Below, one piece after another: positions 42,651 to 50,842 of a stretch of DNA of 64,000 nucleotides. The stretch comes from Nonomuraea sp. SBT364 (GTDB lineage: Bacteria; Actinomycetota; Actinomycetes; Streptosporangiales; Streptosporangiaceae). The notes under the pieces are model-generated. The model saw only the letters and a program-made list of their open reading frames with translations. It searched no databases and had not been told where the DNA came from. Position numbers and translations under genes: made by a program. The stretch is from positions 1 through 64,000 of the forward strand of contig NZ_LAVL01000032.1 of the NCBI RefSeq assembly GCF_001083785.1. Reading direction: 5' to 3'. Within the stretch, counting starts at the first letter, position 1; each line of letters starts with the position of its first letter.

Positions 42651-42700
42651 GGCAGGAACGCTACAGGAACGCTACGGGAACGCTGCACGGACGCTACAGG
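42651..42700 (-). promoter_or_regulatory. 11-bp direct repeats resembling a PHO box upstream of ppx
   Basis: On the minus strand the units GTCCGTGCAGC, GTTCCCGTAGC, GTTCCTGTAGC and a final partial GTTCCTGCC follow one another with an 11-bp period and end at the ppx ATG. Streptomycete PhoP sites are 11-bp direct repeats with a GTTCACC core; here the A is replaced by C. The 5' end overlaps the upstream P450 stop codon. Confidence 0.5.
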
Positions 42701-43983
42701 TCCGCCCGGCGCACGGCGAAGCGGAGCCCGACGTGGTCGAGCGAGGCCGGCAGCGGGCCTTCCAGCCGCACCGAGGCGGCCACCTCCCGCTCCCGCAGGA
42801 ACGCTCCCAGCAGGCCCGCGGCGGTGAACAGCACCAGGTCCCGGCCGGGGCACCGGGCGAACCCGGCGCTGAACGGCACCCCGGTGCGCGCGTCGCCGCC
42901 CGCCCAGGCGCCCGCGCCGTCCAGGGGCTCGCCGTCGGCCCAGGCGTCGTCGCCGGTCCACAGTTCGGGCCGGTAGTGGTCGCCGGCCTCGGCGCGGTTC
43001 ACGTACGGGCTGTAGATCACCACGGCGCTGCCCCCGGGGACGCCCCAGCCGGTGGGGCCGGTGGTGTCGCGCAGGATGGCGAGGGTGGTGGGCCAGAGCC
43101 GCACCGACTCCAGGACCGCCGCCCGCAGCCGCCCGGCGTCCGGCGGGCCCGGCCTCGGCGGGGCGGGGTGGGTGGCGAGCAGCGCGAGGGCCCGGTAGGC
43201 GGCGATGGCGGCGGCGTCGAAGGCGAACAGCCAGTGCGGGACCTGCCCTTCGGGGCACACGTCGGCACCGGCCGGGGTGGCGGCCAGGGCGGCGGCGAGG
43301 CTGCCGGGCTCGGCCCGCGCCAGGTGCCGTGCCAGCCTGCGCCGGAAGGCGGCGTACACGTCGGTGCGGCGGCCGCGCAGGGAGGACCAGTTGGCGTCGC
43401 CGCGCAGCCGGTCGAGCATCCGGGTGAGGGTCACGTCGTCGCGGGCGCCGTCGCCGAGCACGACCCGCCGGGCCAGCCGCCAGAACGCGGCGTGGAACGC
43501 CTTCCAGGTGAGCACGCCGTCGTACGGCAGCGTGGCCGCCTCCTCCTCGGCGGCCCGGGTGAAGGGGCGCGGGTCGGAGCGGAGCACGCGCTCGTTGAAG
43601 TCGTGGCGCCGCTCGCGCAGCTCCGGTTCGGGCGTGATGAGCACGCCGTCCGGCTGGAAGTGGCCGAGCGCGCCGCGTTTCTCCCGGCTGGCCGGGGTGA
43701 GCGAGCGGTCGTGGAGCACCCGGCGGACGTCGGCGGCGGACAGCACCAGCACCACCCAGCCCCGCAGCGGCACCCGTACGAGCAGCGGGCCGTCGCCGTG
43801 CCGGGCGCGCAGCCGCGCGAGCAGCCGGACGGCGCGGTCGTCGGCGCCGGTGAGCGCGGCGAGCCGCACCATGAGCGGGCGGCGCACGATGACGCCCTGC
43901 GCGACCGTCGGCGCCGCGAGCGTCAGGCCCAGCCGCAGGGTCTCGGCGGCGCTCGCGCGGGGCAGCCGCGTGATCGTGTGCAT
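42694..43983 (-). CDS. Cytochrome P450, atypical
   Basis: A 429-residue P450. The ExxR motif is in AVLESVRLWPTT and the haem loop is VPFSAGFARCPGRDLVLF with Cys378. The I-helix reads HWLFAFDAAAIAAYRALALL, with Ala in place of the usual conserved Thr for oxygen activation, so the mechanism may differ from standard monooxygenation. The N-terminus is long before the first recognisable strand. The start MHTITRLPR is chosen because the preceding codons run into the divergent FGE promoter region. It lies just upstream of ppx on the same strand, and its stop lies in the ppx repeats. Confidence 0.87.
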   Translation of the reverse strand: MHTITRLPRASAAETLRLGLTLAAPTVAQGVIVRRPLMVRLAALTGADDRAVRLLARLRARHGDGPLLVRVPLRGWVVLVLSAADVRRVLHDRSLTPASREKRGALGHFQPDGVLITPEPELRERRHDFNERVLRSDPRPFTRAAEEEAATLPYDGVLTWKAFHAAFWRLARRVVLGDGARDDVTLTRMLDRLRGDANWSSLRGRRTDVYAAFRRRLARHLARAEPGSLAAALAATPAGADVCPEGQVPHWLFAFDAAAIAAYRALALLATHPAPPRPGPPDAGRLRAAVLESVRLWPTTLAILRDTTGPTGWGVPGGSAVVIYSPYVNRAEAGDHYRPELWTGDDAWADGEPLDGAGAWAGGDARTGVPFSAGFARCPGRDLVLFTAAGLLGAFLREREVAASVRLEGPLPASLDHVGLRFAVRRADL

Positions 43984-44036
43984 GGTGGGGCGACTACCCT
44001 TCCAAGAGGCCACGACACACGTGAAGGGGGGCCGTG

Positions 44037-44969
44037 ATGAGCGCGTGCTGCGGTCCGAGCCGTGAAGGGGCCGGGGAAACTGTGATGCCGGTGATGCCGG
44101 TGGCGCCGCACGAGGTGCTGACCGTGCCGGTGCGGCGGGAGCCGCCGCGCGGGATGGTGCGGATCCCCGGCGGCGAGTTCTGGATGGGCGGCGACGACGC
44201 CGACGGCCGCCCCGAGGACGGCGAGGGCCCGGTGCGCCGGGTGCGGGTGGAGCCGTTCCTCATCGACCCGGCGTGCGTGACGAACGCGCAGTTCGCCACG
44301 TTCGTCAAGGAGACCGGCTACGTGACCGAGGCCGAGCGGATCGGCTGGTCGTTCGTGTTCCGTCAGTTCGCCGGCCGGGGTGTCCTGGACGCGAGCGTGC
44401 CGGGGGCGCCGTGGTGGGCCGGCGTGGAGGGCGCGAGCTGGCGCTCGCCCGAGGGGCCGGGCTCCTCGGTGGGCCACCGGCAGAACCACCCGGTCGTGCA
44501 CGTGTCGTGGCACGACGCGAGCGCGTACGCGGCCTGGGCGGGCAAGCGGCTGCCGACCGAGGCCGAGTGGGAGCGGGCCGCGCGCGGCGGCCTGGAGCGG
44601 GCTCGCTACCCGTGGGGCGACGAGCTGGCGCCGAAGGGGCGGCAGCGGTGCAACATCTGGCAGGGCGCCTTCCCGTCGGCGCCGAGCAAGGGCACGATGC
44701 CGGTCAAGTCGTTCCAGCCGAACGGCTACGGCCTCTACAACGTGTCGGGCAACGTGTGGGAGTGGACCGCCGACTGGTGGGGCGTGGAGTGGGAGCCGTA
44801 CGCCGACAACCCCACGGGGCCGGCGGAAGGCGGGTCGAAGGTGATCAGGGGCGGCTCGTACATGTGCCACGACTCCTACTGCAACCGTTACCGGGTGGCG
44901 GCGCGCACCGCCAACACCCCTGACTCCGCCACCGGGCACACGGGTTTCCGCTGTGCGGCCATAGTCTGA
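44037..44969 (+). CDS. Formylglycine-generating enzyme (sulfatase-activating, SUMF1-type)
   Basis: A 310-residue FGE that oxidises the Cys of a CxPxR motif in type I sulfatases to formylglycine. The fold is clear: MVRIPGGEFWMGGDDADGRP, VTNAQFATFVKETGYVTEAE, VVHVSWHDASAYAAWAGKRL and PTEAEWERAARGGLE. The copper-binding active pair is Cys277 and Cys282 in GSYMCHDSYCNRYRVAAR, which separates true FGEs from FGE-like proteins. The N-terminus MSACCGPSREGAG is typical of actinobacterial members. ATG at 44037, with a run of G 7 nt upstream. No sulfatase gene is in the window. The MurG-like gene starts 4 bp after its stop. Confidence 0.95.
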   Translation: MSACCGPSREGAGETVMPVMPVAPHEVLTVPVRREPPRGMVRIPGGEFWMGGDDADGRPEDGEGPVRRVRVEPFLIDPACVTNAQFATFVKETGYVTEAERIGWSFVFRQFAGRGVLDASVPGAPWWAGVEGASWRSPEGPGSSVGHRQNHPVVHVSWHDASAYAAWAGKRLPTEAEWERAARGGLERARYPWGDELAPKGRQRCNIWQGAFPSAPSKGTMPVKSFQPNGYGLYNVSGNVWEWTADWWGVEWEPYADNPTGPAEGGSKVIRGGSYMCHDSYCNRYRVAARTANTPDSATGHTGFRCAAIV

Positions 44970-44973
44970 TCGC

Positions 44974-46107
44974 ATGTCCCGAACCCTGCGACTGCTGATC
45001 ACCGGCGGCGGCACCGGCGGTCACACCTATCCCGCTCTGACGACCCTGACGGCGTTGCGGCGTCATCAGGTCCCGCACGACGTGCTCTGGGTGGGCACCG
45101 CCGGCGGGCTGGAGGCCCGCATCACGACCGAGCACGGCATCCCGTTCAAGGCGATCACCACGGGCAAGCTGCGCCGCAGGCCCAATCTGCGTGAGCTCGG
45201 CACCAACATCGCCGACGTGTTCCGCATCCCGGTGGGCGTGTTCCAGGCGATCGGGCACGCCGCCCGCTACCTGCCCGACGTGGTGCTGTCGACCGGGGGC
45301 TACGTGGCGGTGCCGATCGGGGTGGCGGCCAAGCTGATCCGCCGGCCGCTGGTCATGCACGAGCAGACCACGGTGGTGGGGCTGGCCAACCGCATCCTGT
45401 CCAGGCTGGCGACCCGGATCGCGCTGTCGCACGAGTCGTCGCTGGAGCACCTGCCGGCCTCGGCGCGGGCCAAGGCGGTCGTGACGGGCAACCCGGTCCG
45501 GCCGGAGCTGCTGCAGGGCAACCGGGCGGCGGCCTACGACCTGTTCGGGCTGACGTTCGAGGTCCCGCTGATCTACGTGACGGGCGGGGCGCAGGGCAGC
45601 AAGCAGATCAACACGCTGATCGCCGAGCTGCTGCCCCGGCTGCTGCCGCACGCCCAGGTGGTGCATCAGTGCGGGCCGGCCTGGATCGAGCAGATGCGGG
45701 CGGTGGAGCTGCCGCCGGGGCTGGCCGACCGTTACCATCCGGTCCCGTACGTGGGCGCCGAGCTGCCCGACCTGTACGCGGCGGCCGACGTGGTGATCGC
45801 GCGCAGCGGCGCCGGCACGGTGTCGGAGCTGACCGCGATCGGCAAGCCGTCGCTGCTGATCCCGCTCATCCCGACCGGCGGCGACGAGCAGCGCAAGAAC
45901 GCCGCCTACCTGGTCTCCTCGGGGGCCGGGCGGGCGCTGCTGGAGCCGAGGCCGACGGCCGACGACCTGTTCGGCGAGCTGATGCCGCTGCTGACCGACC
46001 CGGAGCTGCGGGCGGCGATGGCCGGGGCGGCCCGCAAGCTGGGCCGCGTCGACGCCGCCGACGTCCTGGCCGACCTGCTGCTGCGCACGGCCCAGGGCGT
46101 CGGCTAG
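44974..46107 (+). CDS. MurG-like GT28 glycosyltransferase, outside the dcw cluster
   Basis: A 377-residue homologue of the lipid II GlcNAc transferase. N-terminal glycine-rich motif [57 protein letters not shown], then C-terminal [12 protein letters not shown] and [20 protein letters not shown] followed by [10 protein letters not shown], the UDP-GlcNAc-binding region. Known MurG adds GlcNAc to lipid I. No division or wall genes surround this copy, so it is probably a paralogue that glycosylates another lipid-linked acceptor. It starts 4 bp after the FGE stop and may share its transcript. Confidence 0.85.
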   Translation: MSRTLRLLITGGGTGGHTYPALTTLTALRRHQVPHDVLWVGTAGGLEARITTEHGIPFKAITTGKLRRRPNLRELGTNIADVFRIPVGVFQAIGHAARYLPDVVLSTGGYVAVPIGVAAKLIRRPLVMHEQTTVVGLANRILSRLATRIALSHESSLEHLPASARAKAVVTGNPVRPELLQGNRAAAYDLFGLTFEVPLIYVTGGAQGSKQINTLIAELLPRLLPHAQVVHQCGPAWIEQMRAVELPPGLADRYHPVPYVGAELPDLYAAADVVIARSGAGTVSELTAIGKPSLLIPLIPTGGDEQRKNAAYLVSSGAGRALLEPRPTADDLFGELMPLLTDPELRAAMAGAARKLGRVDAADVLADLLLRTAQGVG

Positions 46108-46121
46108 GTCGCCCGCGCCGG

Positions 46122-46997
46122 TCAGGGCTCCAGATGGCGGAAGGCTTCGTGGGCGGAGCTGAGGCTGCGCCGCAGCGCCTGTTCGAGCTGGTCGGCGTCG
46201 CGGCTCAGCCGCTCGATCTCCGGCACGGCGAAACCGTCGGCGCCGGACTCGGCCACCAGTTCCTCATACTGGTGCAGCCGCCCGCGCAGTTCCTCGATCT
46301 GGTGGTGGGCGCGGAAGGCGCGCTCGGCCTCGGCGACGTTGGCGGCGTAACGTTCCAGCGCCTCGACCCGGGCCACGACGGCGTCCTCGCTGCTGTCGAG
46401 CGCCCGGGCCAGCGGCTCGGCCACGGCTGCGACCTCGGGGGTGACGGCGCCGGTCACGGTCCTGCGGTGCTTGGTGCGCAGCGCCGACAGCTTGGCCAGC
46501 AGCCGGGCGATCTCCCATTCCTGGGCGGGCAGCATCACCGAGTTGCGCACGTCGTCGAGCAGGCCCTCCATGTTGACGGCCGACCCGGTCACCGCCTTGA
46601 TCGCCTTCTGGGCGCGGACCAGCAGCCGGCGTGAGGCCTCGTCGAGGTCGTCGGCCAGCACGTAGCGGCCTTCGTACCAGCGCAGTTGCTCGTAGATCTC
46701 ACGGTCGACGACCGTCTCGTCGTCCTCGTCGGCGAGGTCGGTGCGGATGAAGGCGGCCACCAGGACGGGGATGCCGATGAAGATGAGCAGCAGCCCGATG
46801 CCCCCGCGCATCACGCCCAGGCCCATGAGGACGGCCCCGGCGGCGACCACGGCGATGATCATGCCCACGGCGGGGCGCTTGGCGGTGGGCGGCGGCGGTG
46901 GGACCCAGCCACGCCGCATCTTGATCAGAACCTTCCCGCTGTCTCTGATCAGTTGCGCGTCTTCCGGCGGTACCCCCGGATCCACCACCACTTCCAC
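46122..46997 (-). CDS. Unrecognised membrane/coiled-coil protein, paralogue 1 of 3
   Basis: I do not recognise a family. The 291-residue protein begins [20 protein letters not shown], then a basic region [11 protein letters not shown], two membrane segments ([36 protein letters not shown]), and a long helical domain with [40 protein letters not shown] and [20 protein letters not shown], ending [12 protein letters not shown]. The layout resembles a cytosolic coiled-coil domain anchored by a helical hairpin. It shares this order with the two genes upstream. A TAGGAT -10 box lies 8 nt before the GTG start, which suggests a leaderless message. Confidence 0.8.
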   Translation of the reverse strand: MEVVVDPGVPPEDAQLIRDSGKVLIKMRRGWVPPPPPTAKRPAVGMIIAVVAAGAVLMGLGVMRGGIGLLLIFIGIPVLVAAFIRTDLADEDDETVVDREIYEQLRWYEGRYVLADDLDEASRRLLVRAQKAIKAVTGSAVNMEGLLDDVRNSVMLPAQEWEIARLLAKLSALRTKHRRTVTGAVTPEVAAVAEPLARALDSSEDAVVARVEALERYAANVAEAERAFRAHHQIEELRGRLHQYEELVAESGADGFAVPEIERLSRDADQLEQALRRSLSSAHEAFRHLEP

Positions 46998-47067
46998 AAA
47001 TCGGGATCCTAGGGGAATTCCTCAATGACGGCTTCATTCTCGCGATCGTTATCGGTAATTACGCATT

Positions 47068-47976
47068 TCACTCGCGTAAATGCCGGAATGCCTCATACGC
47101 GGATGTGACGCTGTCCCGCAGGGCCTGTTCCAGGCGGCCGGCGTCCTCGGTGAGGCGGCTCAGCTCGGGCACGGCCGAGTCGTCCGCCCCCGACTCGGCC
47201 AGCAGTTCCTCGTAGCTGGACAGCCGGGCGCCGAGCCGTTCGATCTGGTCGCGGGCGCGGAAGGCGCGCTCGGCCTCGGCGACATGGCCGGCGTAACGTT
47301 CCAGCGCCTCGACGCGGGCGAGCACGGCGGCCTCGCTGCTGTCGAGGGCGTGGCCGAGCGGCTCGGCGACGGCGGCCACCTCGGGGGTGATCCCCTCGGC
47401 CACCACCTCCCGGTGCTCCGAGCGCAGCTCCGACAGCTTGGCCAGCAGGCGGGCGATCCCCCACTCCTGGGCCGGCAGCATCACCGCGTTGCGCACGTCG
47501 TCGAGCAGCCCTCCGGCGTTGACGCGCGAGTCCATGACGGCGTCGACGGCCGCCTGGGCGCGGGTCATCAGGGCGCGGGCGGCCTCGTCGAGGTCCTCGC
47601 GCAGCACGTACCGGCCGGCGTAGCGGCGGGCGCTGTCGTACACCTGCCGCTCGACCTCGTGCCGCCGCTCCACCTCGGCGTCCGGGCGGGGCTTGGCCAG
47701 CACGCCGACGACCAGCAGCGCGGCCAGCGTCATGACCGCCACGAACGGGGTGTAGCGGCCGGCGTGGAAGAACCACAGCCCGGCGGCGACGGCCAGCAGC
47801 GCCGAGACGGTCGCCATCACCCTGGCCGCCAGGCCGAGCGCGGGCGGGCGGCGGCGGTGCGCGGGGGCCCAGCCGGCGCGGACACGCAGGAGCAGCTTGC
47901 GGTTGTCGCGGAACAGGTCGGCGGTCTCGGCCGGAACAGTGGGCTCGACTATCACCTTCGCAGGACGACCGGGCAC
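47068..47976 (-). CDS. Unrecognised membrane/coiled-coil protein, paralogue 2 of 3
   Basis: A 302-residue paralogue with the same order: KVIVEPTVPAETADLFRDNR, LRVRAGWAPAHRRRPP, two membrane segments (VMATVSALLAVAAGLWFF, FVAVMTLAALLVVGVLA), then [40 protein letters not shown] and [20 protein letters not shown], ending TSAYEAFRHLRE. GTG start; TAGGAT lies 7 nt upstream, so it also looks leaderless and has its own promoter. No catalytic residue is recognisable. Confidence 0.8.
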   Translation of the reverse strand: MPGRPAKVIVEPTVPAETADLFRDNRKLLLRVRAGWAPAHRRRPPALGLAARVMATVSALLAVAAGLWFFHAGRYTPFVAVMTLAALLVVGVLAKPRPDAEVERRHEVERQVYDSARRYAGRYVLREDLDEAARALMTRAQAAVDAVMDSRVNAGGLLDDVRNAVMLPAQEWGIARLLAKLSELRSEHREVVAEGITPEVAAVAEPLGHALDSSEAAVLARVEALERYAGHVAEAERAFRARDQIERLGARLSSYEELLAESGADDSAVPELSRLTEDAGRLEQALRDSVTSAYEAFRHLRE

Positions 47977-48009
47977 ATTATGGATCCTATGTGGCGCTCT
48001 GTCCCGGCG

Positions 48010-48912
48010 TCAGCTCTCCAGGTAGCGGAACGCCTCGTGCGCGGAGGTGACGCTGCGCCGCAGCGCCCGCTCCACGTCCTCGGCGTCCTCGGCCAGCCGC
48101 TCGATCTCGGGCACGGCCAGCGCGTCGGCGCCGGACTCGGCCAGCAGCTCCTCGTAGCGCGGCAGCCGGGCGCGCAGCTCCTCGATCTGCCCCCGGGCGT
48201 GATAGGCGCGCTCGGCGTCGGCGACGTAACCGGCGTAACGTTCCAGCGCCTCGACGCGGGCCAGCATGGCCGCCTCGCTGCCGGCCAGGGCGTTCTCCAG
48301 GGGGCGCACCACGGCGGCGACCTCCGGGGCGACACCCCGTTCCAGTAACGCGCGGTGCTCGGCGCGCAGCGCCGACAGCTTGGCCAGCAGGCGGGCCAGC
48401 TCCCACTCCTGCTCGGGCAGGATCACCGCGTTGCGCGCGTCGTCGAGCAGCCCCTCGGCGTTGACGTGGGAGCGCAGCACGGTGCCGATGGCCCGCTGCG
48501 CCCGGGCCAGCACCCGCGCCGCGTCCTCGTCGAAGTCGCCGGGCAGCAGGTAGCGGCCCGCGTACCAGCGCGCCTGCTCGTACACGGCTCGCTCGTGCGG
48601 CCGGTCGTCCTCGGGCACCTCGCTGATGCCGGCGATCTTGACAAGGACGATCACCACGAACATCGCCAGCACCACGAACCCCAGTGCCGCCAGCGAGGTG
48701 TCCAGCAGCACGGCCATGACGGCGACGACCAGCGGGGTGGCGGCCAGCAGCACGACGCTCGACGGCCCGCGCCGCCGCTCCGGCGGCACGGCGGGCGGCG
48801 GCACCCAGCCCGACCTGATCCTGGACAGGAGCGCGCTGCTGGCCCGCAGCATCCCGGCGACTTCCGGTGGCACGGTGGGATCGACCACCACACCCACGCC
48901 CTGTCTCGGCAC
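48010..48912 (-). CDS. Unrecognised membrane/coiled-coil protein, paralogue 3 of 3
   Basis: A 300-residue paralogue: GVVVDPTVPPEVAGMLRASS, SRIRSGWVPPPA, two membrane segments (SSVVLLAATPLVVAVMAVLL, AALGFVVLAMFVVIVLV), [40 protein letters not shown] and [20 protein letters not shown], ending TSAHEAFRYLES. In contrast to the other two, the GTG start has a GGAGG site 7 nt upstream. Conservation of the EW-AR-LAKLS and ALERYA blocks across all three indicates shared function, perhaps as hetero-oligomers. Confidence 0.8.
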   Translation of the reverse strand: MPRQGVGVVVDPTVPPEVAGMLRASSALLSRIRSGWVPPPAVPPERRRGPSSVVLLAATPLVVAVMAVLLDTSLAALGFVVLAMFVVIVLVKIAGISEVPEDDRPHERAVYEQARWYAGRYLLPGDFDEDAARVLARAQRAIGTVLRSHVNAEGLLDDARNAVILPEQEWELARLLAKLSALRAEHRALLERGVAPEVAAVVRPLENALAGSEAAMLARVEALERYAGYVADAERAYHARGQIEELRARLPRYEELLAESGADALAVPEIERLAEDAEDVERALRRSVTSAHEAFRYLES

Positions 48913-48989
48913 CCTGGCGCCTCCAACACTCGCAATGCCCGAATTTTACGTAACATTCCGCCGAAACGCAGCCTCGGGTTGGCGCGGGC

Positions 48990-49637
48990 TCACTGACGGC
49001 CGGGGCGGACCAGTCCCGTCTCGTAGCCGAGCACGACGAGTTGCGCCCTGTCGTGCACGCCGAGCTTGGCCATCATCCGGTTCACGTGCGTCTTGACCGT
49101 GGCCGGGCTCATGAACAGCTCCCCGGCGAGCTGCGCGTTCGTCAGGCCCCGGGCCACACCCGTCAGGACCTCGCGCTCGCGGGAGGTGAGCGGGGCGAGC
49201 CTGGCGGGGCTGAGGTCCGGCGGGCGGGCGGTGAACTCCTCGATGAGCCGCCGCGTGACGCCCGGCGACAGCAGCGCGTCGCCGCGCGCGGCCACGCGCA
49301 CGGCGTGCCGGATCTCGGCGGGCTCGGCGTCCTTGACGAGGAAGCCGCTCGCCCCGGAGCGGAGCGCCTCGTAGACGTACTCGTCGAGGTCGAAGGTGGT
49401 GACCACGACGACGCGGGTGCGGGTGGCGACGATCTCGCGGGTGGCCGCCAGGCCGTCGAGGCCCGGCATGCGGATGTCCATGAGCACCACGTCGGGGTCC
49501 AGGCGGGCGGCCTGCCGCACCGCGTCGCGTCCGTCGGCGGCCTCGCCGACTACGGACAGGTCGTCCTCGGGGTCGATCAGCGCGCGCAGGCCGGCGCGGA
49601 CGAGCGGCTGGTCGTCGGCGAGCAGTACGGTGATCAC
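48990..49637 (-). CDS. NarL/LuxR-type response regulator
   Basis: A 215-residue regulator: receiver domain MITVLLADDQPLVRAGLRAL, phospho-acceptor in DVVLMDIRMPG, VVVVTTFDLDEYVYEAL and FLVKDAEPAE; LuxR helix-turn-helix LTSREREVLTGVARGLTNAQ then SPATVKTHVNRMMAKLGVHD. GTG start in a GTGA overlap with the upstream kinase gene, which is itself coupled to a membrane glycosyltransferase gene. The three form one operon. Confidence 0.94.
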   Translation of the reverse strand: MITVLLADDQPLVRAGLRALIDPEDDLSVVGEAADGRDAVRQAARLDPDVVLMDIRMPGLDGLAATREIVATRTRVVVVTTFDLDEYVYEALRSGASGFLVKDAEPAEIRHAVRVAARGDALLSPGVTRRLIEEFTARPPDLSPARLAPLTSREREVLTGVARGLTNAQLAGELFMSPATVKTHVNRMMAKLGVHDRAQLVVLGYETGLVRPGRQ

Positions 49638-50842
49638 GCGGGCAGCCAGGCGTCGACCCGGAACCCGCCGGCCGGGCGATCACCGGCGCTCAGCCGCCCC
49701 CCGGCCGCCCCCCCCCGCTCGGCCATGCCGACGAGCCCGTGCCCCGGCGCGCGCCCCGGTGTGTGGCCCTGTGCCTGCCCCCGTGCCTGACCCTGTGCCT
49801 GACCCTGTGCCTGACCCTGTGCGCGCCCGTGGGGGGCACGGCTGCCGGTGCCGTCGTCGTCCACCCGGACGGTGACCGCGTCCGGGCCGTAGGTGAGCGT
49901 CACGGCGGCGGAGGTGGCGGCGGCGTGCCGCAGCGTGTTGGTCAGCGCCTCCTGGACGATCCGGTAGACGGCCAGGTCGACGACGGGCGGCAGGTCCCGG
50001 CGCTCCCCGGCGACCTCCAGGGTGACGGGCAGCCCGGCGCTCCCGGTGAGCGCCGCGAGCTGCGCCGTCCCGGGCAGCGGCTGCCGTTCTCCCCCGGAGG
50101 CGGGCGGCCCGGGTTCCGCGGCGGCGGGGCGCAGGACGCCGAGGACGGTCTTCATCTCGGTCAGGGCCTGGCGGCTGGAGGCGCGGATGACCCGCAGGGC
50201 GGCCGCGGCCTCCGGCGGGCCGCCGGTCCGCGCGACCGCCTCGGCGGCGACGGCGGCGTGCAACGCGATCACCGACACCGTGTGCGAGGTGACGTCGTGC
50301 AGCTCCCTGGCCACCCGCAGCCGCTCCTCCTGGGCGCGCCGCAGCGCCTCCTCCTCGCGGGTGCGCTCGGCGTCGGCGGCGCGCCGCTCCACCTCGGCGG
50401 TGTGGTCGCGCCGGGCCCGCGACACCTCGGCGGGCTGGGCGACGACGAGGACGAGCAGCGCCCAGATGACGGCCCCGACGGCCCGGTCGAGTGAGGGATG
50501 GACGGCCACGCCCGCCGCCGGCAGCGCGGCCAGGAACGCGGCCCCGGCCCAGCCGGCGACGCGGTGACCGGCGCAGATCGCGGCGAACACGGCGATCAGC
50601 GCGGGCGCGCACCAGAACGCGTAGGCGTATCCCTGCACGAAGCAGAGCGCCGCCGCCCCGGCGCAGGCGACGAGCGCCGCCACGGGGGCGCGCGGCAGCC
50701 AGGCCAGCCCGAGCGTGGCGACGGCCAGCAGCACCCAGCCGGCCAGGTCGAGCGGCCGGGCGTCCGGCTGGTTGCCCGCGGCCAGGACGGTCGAGTAGAA
50801 CACCACCACCGCCATGCCGCAGATCAGGGCGACCGTCTTCAT
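49634..50842 (-). CDS. NarL-family sensor histidine kinase with Gln-Ala-Gly repeat insert
   Basis: A 402-residue membrane kinase. Residues 1-150 hold about five hydrophobic segments. The phospho-acceptor His is in LRVARELHDVTSHTVSVIAL (HisKA_3), and the N box is in RIVQEALTNTLRHAAATSA. Between VRVDDDGTGSRAPHG and the G box HGLVGMAERGG the ATP lid carries a low-complexity run of Gly-Gln-Ala-Gln units encoded by a 12-bp tandem repeat (about 49767-49822). This lengthens the ATP lid without removing motifs. Its start overlaps the glycosyltransferase stop (ATGA), so sensing of the same envelope process is plausible. Confidence 0.92.
   Translation of the reverse strand: MKTVALICGMAVVVFYSTVLAAGNQPDARPLDLAGWVLLAVATLGLAWLPRAPVAALVACAGAAALCFVQGYAYAFWCAPALIAVFAAICAGHRVAGWAGAAFLAALPAAGVAVHPSLDRAVGAVIWALLVLVVAQPAEVSRARRDHTAEVERRAADAERTREEEALRRAQEERLRVARELHDVTSHTVSVIALHAAVAAEAVARTGGPPEAAAALRVIRASSRQALTEMKTVLGVLRPAAAEPGPPASGGERQPLPGTAQLAALTGSAGLPVTLEVAGERRDLPPVVDLAVYRIVQEALTNTLRHAAATSAAVTLTYGPDAVTVRVDDDGTGSRAPHGRAQGQAQGQAQGQARGQAQGHTPGRAPGHGLVGMAERGGAAGGRLSAGDRPAGGFRVDAWLPA
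49767..49822. repeat. 12-bp tandem repeat inside the histidine kinase ATP lid
   Basis: Four to five copies of a unit close to CCTGTGCCTGAC, in frame, encode repeated Gln-Ala-Gln-Gly. The last units are perfect, the first ones vary. Because the period is a multiple of 3, copy-number change would lengthen or shorten the lid without frameshift. Confidence 0.85.
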
